Source of the DNA: Agriotes lineatus
Taxonomy: Eukaryota > Arthropoda > Insecta > Coleoptera > Elateridae
DNA length: 64,000 nucleotides
Assembly (NCBI GenBank): GCA_940337035.1
Contig: CALNHX010002771.1
Coordinates: forward strand, 1 to 64,000
Direction: 5' to 3'
Below the pieces are notes generated by a model. It was not told the DNA's origin, ran no database searches, and saw nothing but the letters and a program-made list of their open reading frames with translations. The translations under genes were made by a program, and so were the position numbers. Shown here piece by piece: positions 12,241 through 24,500 of this stretch (positions are counted from its first letter, which is position 1; each line of letters opens with the position of its first letter).

Positions 12241-15200
12241 GACGTCCCAGCTGTCCCGTATGTCCCCGACGTCTCAGAAGTCCGAGACGTCCCAGATGTC
12301 CCATATGTCCCATATGTCCCTAACGTTCAAGACGTCCCAGACGTCCTAGACGTCCCATATGTCCTTAACGTCAAAGACGTCTCAAATTTCCCATATGTGC
12401 CCAACGTCCCAGACGTCCCAGATGTCCCATATGTTCCATATGTCCATAATGTCTTAGGCGTCCCAGATGTCCCTAATGTCCCAGGCGTCCTAAATGTAAC
12501 ATATGTCCTTAACGTCCCAGACGTCCCAGACGTCCTAGATGTCCCATATGTCCTTAACGTCCCAGACGTCCCAGATGTCCCATATTTCCCTAACGTCCCA
12601 GGAGTCCCACATGTCCCATATGTCCCATATGTCCCTAATGTCCCAGGAGTCCTAAATGTTCCATATGTCCTTAACGTCCCAGACGTCCCAGACGTCCTAG
12701 ATGTCCCATATGTCTTTAACGTCCCAGACGTCCCAAATGTCCCATATGTCCCTAACGTCCCAGACGTCCCAAATGTCCCATATGTTCCATTTGTCCCTAA
12801 TGTCCCAAGCGTCCTAGATGTTCCATATGTCCCTAACGTCCCAGACGTCCTAAATGTCCCATATGCCATTAACGTCTCAGCCGTCCCAGCTGTCCCGTAT
12901 GTCCCTAACGTCCCAGAGGTCCCAGACGTCCTAGATGTCCCATATGTCCCTAACGTCCCAGACGTCCCAGCTGTCCCGTATGTCTCTAACGTCCCTGACG
13001 TCCCAGACGTCCTAAATGTCCCATATGTTCCTAACGTCCCAGACGTCCTAGATGTCCTATATGTCCCTAACGTCCCAGACGTCCCAGATGTCCCATATGT
13101 CCCATATGTCCTTAACGTCCCAGACGTCCCAGACGTCTTAGATGTCCTATATGTCCTTAACGTCTCAGACGTCCCAAACGTCTTAGATGTCCCATATGTC
13201 CTCAACGTCCCAGACGTCCCAGACGACCTAGATGTCCCATATGTCCTTAACGTCCCAGACGTCCCAGATGTCCCATATGTTCCTAACGTCCCAGACGTCC
13301 CAGATGTCCCATATGTCCCTTATGTCCCTAATGTCCCAGGCGTCCCAGATGTCCCATATGTTCCATATGTCCCTAATGTCCCAGGCGTCCTAAATGTCCC
13401 ACATGTCCTTAACGTCCCAGACGTCCCAGACGTCCTAGATGTCCCATATGTCCTTAAGGTCCCAGACGTCCCAAATGTCCCTAATGTCCCAGGCTTCCTA
13501 AATGTTCTATAGGTCCCTAACGTCTCAGACGTCCTAAATGTCCCATATGTCCCTAACGTCTCAGACGTCCCAGCTGTCCCGTATGTCCCCGACGTCTCAG
13601 AAGTCCGAGACGTCCCAGATGTCCCATATGTCCCATATGTCCCTAACGTTCAAGACGTCCCAGACGTCCTAGACGTCCCATATGTCCTTAACGTCAAAGA
13701 CGTCTCAAATTTCCCATATGTGCCCAACGTCCCAGACGTCCCAGATGTCCCATATGTTCCATATGTCCATAATGTCTTAGGCGTCCCAGATGTCCCTAAT
13801 GTCCCAGGCGTCCTAAATGTAACATATGTCCTTAACGTCCCAGACGTCCCAGACGTCCTAGATGTCCCATATGTCCTTAACGTCCCAGACGTCCCAGATG
13901 TCCCATATTTCCCTAACGTCCCAGGAGTCCCACATGTCCCATATGTCCCATATGTCCCTAATGTCCCAGGAGTCCTAAATGTTCCATATGTCCTTAACGT
14001 CCCAGACGTCCCAGACGTCCTAGATGTCCCATATGTCTTTAACGTCCCAGACGTCCTAAATGTCCCATATGTCCCTAACGTCCCAGACGTCCCAGATGTC
14101 CCATATGTTCCATATGTCCCTAATGTCCCAAGCGTCCTAGATGTTCCATATGTCCCTAACGTCCCAGACGTCCTAAATGTCCCATATGCCATTAACGTCT
14201 CAGACGTCCCAGCTGTCCCGTATGTCCCTAACGTCCCAGACGTCCCAGACGTCCTAGATGTCCCATATGTCCCTAACGTCCCAGACGTCCCTGCTGTCCC
14301 GTATGTCTCTAACGTCCCTGACGTCCCAGACGTCCTAAATGTCCTATATGTTCCTAACGTCCCAGACGTCCTAGATGTCCTATATGTCCCTAACGTCCCA
14401 AACGTCCCAGATGTCCCATATGGCTCATATGTCCTTAACGTCCCAGACGTCCCAGATGTTTCATATGTCCCATATGTCCCCAATGTCCCAGGCTTCCTAA
14501 ATGTTCCATATGTCTCTAACGTCCCAGACGTCCTAAATGTCCCATATGTCCCTAACGTCTCAGACGTCCCAGCTGTCGCGTATGTTTCTAACGTCCCTGA
14601 CTTCCCAGATTTCCTAGATGTCCCATATGTCCCTAACGTTCCAGACGTCCCATATGTCCCATACGTCCACTATGTCCCTAATGTCCCAGGCTTCCTAAAT
14701 GTTCTATATGTCCCTAACGTCCCAGACGTCCTAAATGTCCCATATGTCCCTAACGTCCCAGACGTCCCAGTTGTCCCGTATGTCCCTAACGTCCCAGACG
14801 TCCTAAATGTCCCATATGTCCCTAACGTCCCAGACGTCCCAGCTGTCCCGTATGTCCCTAACGTCCCAGACATCCCAGACGTCCCAGATGATAAATATGT
14901 CCCTAACGTCCCGGATGTCCCAGATGTCCCATATGTCCTTAACGTTCCAGACGTCCCAGATGTCCCATATGCCTTTAACGTCCCAGACGTCCCAGATGTC
15001 CCATATATCCCATATGACCCAGGCGTCCCAGATGTCCCATATGTCCTAGATGTCCCATATGTCCTTAAGGTCCCAGACGTCCCAAATGTCCCTAATGTCC
15101 CAGGCTTCCTAAATGTTCTATAGGTCCCTAACGTCCCAGACGTCCTAAATGTCCCATATGTCCCTAACGTCTCAGACGTCCCAGCTGTCCCGTATGTCCC

Positions 15201-18200
15201 CGACGTCTCAGAAGTCCGAGACGTCCCAGATGTCCCATATGTCCCTAACGTTCAAGACGTCCCAGACGTCCTAGACGTCCCATATGTCCTTAACGTCAAA
15301 GACGTCTCAAATTTCCCATATGTGCCTAACGTCCCAGACGTCCCAGATGTCCCATATGTTCCATATGTCCATAATGTCTTAGGCGCCCCAGATGTCCCTA
15401 ATGTCCCAGGCGTCCTAAATGTAACATATGTCCTTAACGTCCCAGACGTCCCAGACGTCCTAGATGTCCCATATGTCTATAACGTCCCAGACGTCCCAGA
15501 TGTCCCATATTTCCCTAACGTCCCAGAAGTCCCACATGTCCCATATGTCCCATATGTCCCTAATGTCCCAGGAGTCCTAAATGTTCCATATGTCCTTAAC
15601 GTCCCAGACGTCCCAGACGTCCTAGATGTCCCATATATCTTTAACGTCCCAGACGTCCCAAATGTCCCATATGTCCCTAACGTCCCAGACGTCCCAGATG
15701 CCCCATATGTTCCATATGTCCCTAATGTCCCAAGCGTCCTAGATGTTCCATATGTCCCTAACGTCCCAGACGTCCTAAATGTCCCATATGCCATTAACGT
15801 CTCAGACGTCCCAGCTGTCCCGTATGTCCCTAATGTCCCAGACGTCCCAGACGTCCTAGATGTCCCATATGTCCCTAACGTCCCAGACGTCCCAGCTGTC
15901 CCGTATGTCTCTAACGTCCCTGACGTCCCAGACGTCCTAAATGTCCTATATGTTCCTAACGTCCCAGACGTCCTAAATGTCCCATATGTCCCTAACGTCT
16001 CAGACGTCCCAGCTGTCGCGTATGTTTCTAACGTCCCTGACTTCCCAGATTTCCTAGATGTCCCATATGTCCCTAACGTTCCAGACGTCCCATATGTCCC
16101 ATACGTCCTATATGTCCCTAATGTCCCAGGCTTCCTAAATGTTCTATATGTCCCTAACGTCCCAGACGTCCTAAATGTCCCATATGTCCCTAACGTCCCA
16201 GACGTCCCAGTTGTCCCGTATGTCCCTAACGTCCCAGACGTCCTAAATGTCCCATATGTCCCTAACGTCCCAGACGTCCCAGCTGTCCCGTATGTCCCTA
16301 ACGTCCCAGACATCCCAGACGTCCCAGATGTTAAATATGTCCCTAACGTCCCAGATGTCCCAGATGTCCCATATGTCCTTAACGTTCCAGACGTCCCAGA
16401 TGTCCCATATGCCTTTAACGTCCCAGACGTCCCAGATGTCCCATATATCCCATATGACCCAGGCGTCCCAGATGTCCCATATGTCCTAGATGTCCCATAT
16501 GTCCTTAAGGTCCCAGACGTCCCAAATGTCCCTAATGTCCCAGGCTTCCTAAATGTTCTATAGGTCCCTAACGTCCCAGACGTCCTAAATGTCCCATATG
16601 TCCTTAACGTCTCAGACGTCCCAGCTGTCCCGTATGTCCCCGACGTCTCAGAAGTCCGAGACGTCCCAGATGTCCCATATGTCCCATATGTCCCTAACGT
16701 TCAAGACGTCCCAGACGTCCTAGACGCCCCATATGTCCTTAACGTCAAAGACGTCTCAAATTTCCCATATGTGCCTAACGTCCCAGACGTCCCAGATGTC
16801 CCATATGTTCCATATGTCCATAATGTCTTAGGCGCCCCAGATGTCCCTAATGTCCCAGGCGTCCTAAATGTAACATATGTCCTTAACGTCCCAGACGTCC
16901 CAGACGTCCTAGATGTCCCATATGTCTATAACGTCCCAGACGTCCCAGATGTCCCATATTTCCCTAACGTCCCAGGAGTCCCACATGTCCCATATGTCCC
17001 ATATGTCCCTAATGTCCCAGGAGTCCTAAATGTTCCATATGTCCTTAACGTCCCAGACGTCCCAGACGTCCTAGATGTCCCATATATCTTTAACGTCCCA
17101 GACGTCCCAAATGTCCCATATGTCCCTAACGTCCCAGACGTCCCAGATGCCCCATATGTTCCATATGTCCCTAATGTCCCAAGCGTCCTAGATGTTCCAT
17201 ATGTCCCTAACGTCCCAGACGTCCTAAATGTCCCATATGCCATTAACGTCTCAGACGTCCCAGCTGTCCCGTATGTCCCTAACGTCCCAGACGTCCCAGA
17301 CGTCCTAGATGTCCCATATGTCCCTAACGTCCCAGACGTCCCAGCTGTCCCGTATGTCTCTAACGTCCCTGACGTCCCAGACGTCCTAAATGTCCTATAT
17401 GTTCCTAACGTCCCAGACGTCCTAGATGTCCTATATGTCCCTAACGTCCCAAACGTCCCAGATGTCCCATATGGCCCATATGTCCTTAACGTCCCAGACG
17501 TCCCAGATGTTTCATATGTCCCATATGTCCCCAATGTCCCAGGCTTCCTAAATGTTCCATATGTCTCTAACGTCCCAGACGTCCTAAATGTCCCATATGT
17601 CCCTAACGTCTCAGACGTCCCAGCTGTCGCGTATGTTTCTAACGTCCCTGACATCCCAAATTTCCTAGATGTCCCATATGTCCCTAACGTTCCAGACGTC
17701 CCATATGTCCCATACGTCCTATATGTCCCTAATGTCCCAGGCTTCCTAAATGTTCTATATGTCCCTAACGTCCCAGACGTCCTAAATGTCCCATATGTCC
17801 CTAACGTCCCAGACGTCCCAGTTGTCCCGTATGTCCCTAACGTCCCAGACGTCCTAAATGTCCCATATGTCCCTAACGTCCCAGACGTCCCAGCTGTCCC
17901 GTATGTCCCTAACGTCCCAGACATCCCAGACGTCCCAGATGTTAAATATGTCCCTAACGTCCCAGATGTCCCAGATGTCCCATATGTCCTTAACGTTCCA
18001 GACGTCCCAGATGTCCCATATGCCTTTAACGTCCCAGACGTCTCAGATGTCCCATATATCCCATATGACCCAGGCGTCCCAGATGTCCCATATGTCCCTT
18101 ATGTCCCAGATGTCCCAGCTGTCCCGTATGTCCCTAACGTCCCAGACATCCCAGACGTCCCAGATGTTAAATATGTCCCTAACGTCCCAGATGTCCCAGA

Positions 18201-19300
18201 TGTCCCATATGTCCTATATGTCCCTAACGTCCCAGACGTCCTAAATGTCCCATATGTCCCACATGTCACAGGCGTCCCAGATGTCCCATATGTCCCTAAC
18301 GTCCCAGACGTCCCAGCTGTCCCGTATGTCCCTAACGTCCCAGACGTCCCAGCTGTCCCGTATGTCCCTAACGTCCCAGACGTCCTAAATGTCCCATATG
18401 TCCCATATGTCCCAGGCGTCCCAGATGTCCCATATGTCCCTAACGTCCCAGACGTCCCAGCTGTCCCGTATGTCCCTAACGTCCCAGACATCCCAGACGT
18501 CCCAGATGTTAAATATGTCCCTAACGTCCCAGATGTCCCAGATGTCCCATATGTCCTATATGTCCCTAACGTCCCAGACGTCCTAAATGTCCCATATGTC
18601 CCTAACGTCCCAGACGTCCCAGCTGTCCTGTATGTCCCTAACGTCCCAGACATCCCAGACGTCCCAGATGTTAAATATGTCCCTAACGTCCCAGATGTCC
18701 CAGATGTCCCATATGTCCTATATGTGCCTAATGTCCTAGACGTCCCAGATGTCCCATATGTTCCATATGTCCCTCATGTCCCAGGCTTCCTAAATGTCCC
18801 ATATGTCCTTAACGTGCCAGACGTCCCAGACGTCTTAGATGTCCCATATGTCCTTAACGTCTCAGACGTCCCAAACGTCTTAGATGTCCCATATGTCCTC
18901 AACGTCCCAGACGTTCCAGACGTCCTAGATGTCCCATATGTCCTTAACGTCCCAGACGTCCCAGATGTCCCATATGTTCCTAACGTCCCAGACGTCCCAG
19001 ATGTTCCATATGTTCCTTATGTCCCTAATGTCCCAGGCGTCCCAGATGTCCCATATGTTCCATATGTCCCTAATGTCCCAGGCGTCCTAAATGTCCCATA
19101 TGTCCTTAACGTCCCAGACGTCCCAGACGTCCTAAATGTCCCATATGTCCTTAAGGTCCCAGACGTCCCAAATGTCCCTAATGTCCCAGGTTTCCTAAAT
19201 GTTCTATAGGTCCCTAACGTCCCAGACGTCCTAAATGTCCCATATGTTACTAACGTCTCAGACGTTCCAGCTGTCCCGTATGTCCCCAACGTCTCAGAAG
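12241..19300. repeat. Block D: HORs of 1323, 1602 and 1449 bp
   Basis: HOR starts are marked by the word CCCATATGTGCC followed by a CATAATGTCTTAGGCG variant. The GTG of this word lies at 12397, 13720, 15322 and 16771, and again at 19417, giving periods of 1323, 1602, 1449 and 2646 bp, all exact multiples of 9. The TAG junction ends at 13512, 15123, 16563 and 19209. Block-specific variants include GCCATTAACG (near 12866, 14188, 15790 and 17239) and TGACGTCCC units. Size differences come from gain or loss of whole internal words. Confidence 0.88.
17880..18720. repeat. Local expansion of a 162-342 bp sub-repeat
   Basis: The rare unit GTTAAATATG starts at 17941, 18166, 18508 and 18670, so spacings are 225, 342 and 162 bp (25, 38 and 18 units). 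Single copies of the same word occur in neighbouring D HORs near 14888 (as GATAAATATG) and 16330. The extra copies explain why the last D HOR is 2646 bp and not about 1.4 kb. This is a visible snapshot of whole-word amplification inside one HOR. Confidence 0.85.
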
Positions 19301-19809
19301 TCCGAGACGTCCCAGATGTCCCAAATGTACCATATGTCCCTAACGTTCAAGACGTCCCAGACGTCCTAGACGTCCCATATGTCGTTAACGTCAAAGACGT
19401 CTCAAATTTCCCATATGTGCCTAACGTCCCAGACGTCCCAGATGTCCCATATGTTCCATATGTCCATAATGTCTTAGGCGTCCCAGATGTCCCTAATGTC
19501 CTAGGCGTCCTAAATGTAACATATGTCCTTAACGTCCCAGACGTCCCAGACGTCCTAGATGTCCCATATGTCCTTAACGTCCCAGACGTCCCAGATGTCC
19601 CATATGACCATAACGTCCCAGACGACCCAGATGTCCCATATGTCCCTAATGTTCTTGGCGTCCCAGATGTGCCATACGTCCCTAACGTCCCAGACGTCCC
19701 AGATGTCCCATATGTCCCTAACGTTCTAGACGTCCTAGATGTCCTATACGTCCTTAACGTCCCAGACGTCCCATATGCCCCATATGTCCCTAACGTCCCA
19801 GACGTCCCA
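19301..19809. repeat. Linker between block D and second copy of block A
   Basis: The segment starts like a D HOR (CCCATATGTGCC with its GTG at 19417, then CATAATGTCTTAGGCG), then switches to words typical of block E (CCATATGACCATAACG near 19599, GACGACCCAGATG near 19622). It then joins block A at about 19810. It is probably a recombinant of D, E and A material. It has no gene content. Confidence 0.7.
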
Positions 19810-22366
19810 GATGTTCCATATGCCCCATATGTCCCATATGTCCAAGGCGTCCCATATGTCCCATATGTCCCATATGTCTCTGATGTACCATGCGTCCTAA
19901 ATGTCCCATATGTCCTTAACGTCCCAGACGTCTCAGATGTCCCATATGTCCCTAACGTCCCAGACGTCCCAGACGTCCCAGATGTCCCATATGTCGAATA
20001 TGTCCCTAATGTCCCAGGCGTCCTAGACGTTCCATATGTTCCTAACGTCCCAAACGTCCTAAATGTCCTATATGTCCCTAACGTCACAGACGTTCAGATG
20101 TACCATATGTCCCATACGTCCCTAGTGTCTCAGGCGTCCCAGATGTACCATATGTCCCATATGTCCCTAACGTCGCAGACATCCTAGATGTTCCATATGT
20201 TCTTAACGTCCCAGACGTCCTAGATGTCCCATATGTCCTTAACGTCCCGGACGTCCCAAATGTCCCATATGTCCCTAATGTCCCAGGCGTCCTAAATGTC
20301 ATATATGTCCTCAACGTCACAGATGTCCCAGACGTCCTAGATGTCCCATATGTCCTTAACGTCCCAGACGTCCCAGATGTCCCATATGTCCCTAACGTCC
20401 CAGGAGTCCCACATGTCCCATATGTCCCATATGTCCCTAATGTCCCAGGAGTCCTAAATGTTCCATATGTCCTAAACGTCCCAGACCTCCCAGACTTCCT
20501 AGATGTCCCATATGTCTTTAACGTCCCAGACGTCCCAAATGTCCCATATGTCCCTAACGTCCCAGAAGTCCCAGATGTCCCATATGTTCCATATGTCCCT
20601 AATTTCCCAAGCGTCCTAGATGTTCCATATGTCCCTAACGTCCCAGACGTCCTAAATGTCCCATATGGTATTAACGTCTCAGACGTCCCAGCTGTCCCGT
20701 ATGTCCCTAACGTCCCAGACGTCCCAGACGTCCTAGATGTCCCATATGTCCCTAACGTCCCAGACGTCCCAGCTGTCCCGTATGTCTCTAACGTCCCTGA
20801 CGACCCAGACGTCCTAAATGTCCCATATGTTCCTAATGTCCCAGACGTCCTAGATGTCCTATATGTCCCTAACGTCCCAGACGTCCCAGATGTTTCATAT
20901 GTCCCATATGTCCCCAATGTCCCAGGCTTCCTAAATGTTCCATATGTCTCTAACGTCCCAGACGTCCTAAATGTCCCATATGTCCCTAACGTCTCAGACG
21001 TCCCAGCTGTCGCGTATGTCCCTAACGTCCCTGACATCCCAGATTTCCTAGATGTCCCATATGTTTCTAACGTCCCAGACGTCCCATATGTCCCATACGT
21101 CCTATATGTCCCTAATGTCCCAGGCTTCCTAAATGTTCTATATGTCCCTAACGTCCCAGACGTCCTAAATGTACCATATGTCCCTAACGTCCCAGACGTC
21201 CCAGCTGTCCCGTATGTCCCTAACGTCCCAGACGTCCTAAATGTCCCATATGTCCCTACCGTCTCAGACGTCCCAGCTGTCGCGTATGTCCCTAACGTCC
21301 CTGACATCCCAGATTTCCTAGATGTCCCATATGTCCCTAACGTCCCAGACGTCCCATATGTCCCATACGTCCTATATGTCCCTAATGTCCCAGGCTTCCT
21401 AAATGTTCTATATGTCCCTAACGTCCCAGACGTAATAAATGTCCCACATGTCCCTAACGTCCCAGACGTCCCAGCTGTCCCGAATGTCCCTAACGTCCCA
21501 GACGTCCTAAATGTCCCATATGTCCCTAACGTCCCAGACGTTCCAGCTGTCCCGTATGTCCCTAACGTCCCAGACGTCCCAGACGTCTTAGATGTTCCAT
21601 ATGTCCTTAACGTCTCAGACGTCCCAAACGTCTTAGATGTCCTATATGTCCTCAACGTCCCAGACGTCCCAGACGTCCTAGATGTCCCATATGTCCTTAA
21701 CATCCCAGACGTCCCAGATGTCCCATATGTTCCTAACGTCCCAGACGTCCCAGATGTCCCATATGTCCCTTATGTCCCTAATGTCCCAGGCGTCCCAGAT
21801 GTCCCATATGTTCCATATGTCCCTAATGTCCCAGGCGTCCTAAATGTCCCATATGTCCTTAACGTCCCAGACGTCCCAGACGTCCTAGATGTCCCATATG
21901 TCCTTAAGGTCCCAGACGTCCCAAATGTCCCTAATGTCCCAGGCTTCCTAAATGTTCTATAGGTCCCTAACGTCCCAGACGTCCTAAATGTCCCATATGT
22001 CCCTAACGTCTCAGACGTCCCAGCTGTCCCGTATGTCCCCAACGTCTCAAAAGTCCGAGACGTTCTAGATGTCCCATATGTCCCTAACGTCCCGTACGTC
22101 CTAGATGTCCTATATGTCCCTAACGTCCCAGACGTCCCAGATGTCTTATATGTTTTTATCGGCAAAGACGTCCCAAATGTCCCATATGTCCCTAACGTCT
22201 TAGACGTCATAGACGTCCCATATGTCCTTAACGTCCCAGACGTCCCAGATGTCCCATATGTCCCTAATGTCTCAGGCATCCTAAATGTCCCATATGTCCT
22301 TAACGTCCCAGACGTCCCAAGCGTTCTAGATGTCCCATATGTCCCTAACGTCCCAGACGTCCCAGA
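19810..22366. repeat. Block A, copy 2
   Basis: This is the partner of 1-2555. It lacks the 2-bp deletion seen near 1371. The TAG junction ends at 21962 against 2151 (offset 19811), and the T5 marker carries the same private ATCGGC variant that the other six T5 copies lack. The copies separate after the GCGTTCTAGATG unit near 22322. Only scattered substitutions separate the copies, so the duplication is young relative to the divergence of the units themselves. Confidence 0.9.
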
Positions 22367-24500
22367 TGTCCCATATGTCCCATATGTCCCTAATGTCTCA
22401 GGCGTCCTATATGTTTCATATGTCCCTAATGTTCCAGACGTCCTAAATGTCCCATATGTCCCTAACGTCCCAGACGTCCCAGCTGTCCCGTATGTCCCTA
22501 ACGTCCCAGACGTCCCAGACGTCCTAGATGTCCCATATGTCCCTAATGTCTCAAGCGTCCTAGATGTTCCATATGTCCCTAATGTCCCAGGCGTCCTAAA
22601 TGTCCCATATGTCCTTAACGTCCCAGACGTCCCAGACGACCTAGATGTCCCATATGTCCCTAACGTCCCAGACGTCCCAGATGTCCCATATGTCCCATAT
22701 GTCCCTAATGTCTCAGGCGTCCTATATGTTTCATATGTCCCTAATGTTCCAGACGTCCTAAATGTCCCATATGTCCCTAACGTCCCAGACGTCCCAGCTG
22801 TCCCGTATGTCCCTAACGTCCCAGACGTCCCAGACGTCCTAGATGTCCCATATGTCCCTAATGTCTCAAGCGTCCTAGATGTTCCATATGTCCCTAATGT
22901 CCCAGGCGTCCTAAATGTCCCATATGTCCTTAACGTCCCAGACGTCCCAGACGTCCCAGATGTCCCATATGTTCCATATGTCCCTAATGTTACAGGCGTC
23001 CTAGATGTTCCATATGTCCCTAACGTCCCAGACGTCCCAAACGTCCTAGATGTCCCATATGTCCCTAATGTCCCAGGCGTCTTAAATGTCTCATATGTCC
23101 TTAACGGCCCAGACGTCCCAGACGTCCTAGATGTCCCATATGTCCTTAACGACCCAGACGTCCCAGATGTTCCATATGTCCCTAACGTCCCAGACGTCCC
23201 AGATGTCCCATATGTTCCATATGTCCCTGATGTTCCAGGCGTCCTAAATGTCCCATATATCCCTAACGTCCCAGACGTTCCAGCTGACCCGTATGGCCCT
23301 AACGTCCCAGACGTCCCAGACGTGCTAGATGTCCCATATGTCCCTAACGTCTCAGACGTCCTAGATGTATTATATGCCCCTAACGTCCCAGACGTCCCAG
23401 ACGTCCCAGACGTCCCAGATGTTCCTTATTTCCCATATGTCCCTAATGTCCCAGGCGTTCTAAATGTCCCATATGTCCTTAACGTCCCAGACGTCCCAGA
23501 CGTCCTAGATGTTATATATATCCTTAACGTCCCAGACGTCCCAGATGTTCCATATGTCCCTAACGTCACAGACGTCCCAGATGTCCCATATTTCCCATAT
23601 GTCCCTAATGTCCCAGACGTCCCAGATGTCCCATATGTCCCTAACGTCCCAGACGTCCCAGATATCCCATATGTCGCATATGTTTCTAATGTCCCAGGCG
23701 ACCTAGATGTTCCATATGTCCCTAACGTCCCAGAAGTCCTAAATGTCCCATATATCCCTAACGTCCCAGACGTTCCAGCTGACCCGTATGGCCCTAACGT
23801 CCCAGACGTCCCAGACGTGCTAGATGTCCCATATGTCCCTAACGTCTCAGACGTCCTAGATGTATTATATGCCCCTAACGTCCCAGACGTCCCAGACGTC
23901 CCAGACGTCCCAGATGTTCCATATTTCCCATATGTCCCTAATGTCCCAGGCGTTCTAAATGTCCCATATGTCCTTAACGTCCCAGACGTCCCAGACGTCC
24001 TAGATGTTATATATATCCTTAACGTCCCAGACGTCCCAGATGTTCCATATGTCCCTAACGTCACAGACGTCCCAGATGTCCCATATTTCCCATATGTCCC
24101 TAATGTCCCAGACGTCCCAGATGTCCCATATGTCCCTAACGTCCCAGACGTCCCAGATATCCCATATGTCGCATATGTTTCTAATGTCCCAGGCGACCTA
24201 GATGTTCCATATGTCCCTAACGTCCCAGAAGTCCTAAATGTCCGATATGTCCCTAACGTCCCAGACGTCCCAGCTGTCCCGTATGTCCCTAACGTCCCAG
24301 ACGTCCCAGACGTCCTAGGTGTCTCATATGTCCCTAACGATCCAGACGTCCCAGACGTCCCAGAGATGTTCCATATGTTCTTAACGTCAAACACGTCTCA
24401 AATTTCCCATATGTGCCTAACGTCCCAGACGTCCCATATGTCCCAGATGTCCCTAATGTCCCGGGCGTCCCAGATGTCCCATATGTCCCTGATGTCCCAG
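22367..24500. repeat. Block B, copy 2, with 315-bp and 496-bp internal duplications
   Basis: This is the partner of 2556-4340, with extra material. A 315-bp (35-unit) tandem duplication is marked by GGCGTCCTATATGTTTC at 22401 and 22716. The CTGACCCGTATGG signature occurs near 23285 and 23780, and the GTTATATATATCC unit repeats near 23511 and 24006. A 2-bp insertion near 24362 (CAGAGATGTTCC for CAGATGTTCC) breaks the 9-bp phase. Confidence 0.85.

Noticed and set aside
12995..17375. TGACGTCC units as functional cAMP-response promoter elements
   Set aside because: They are one substitution in the repeat unit, copied with each D HOR, with no gene or core promoter nearby.
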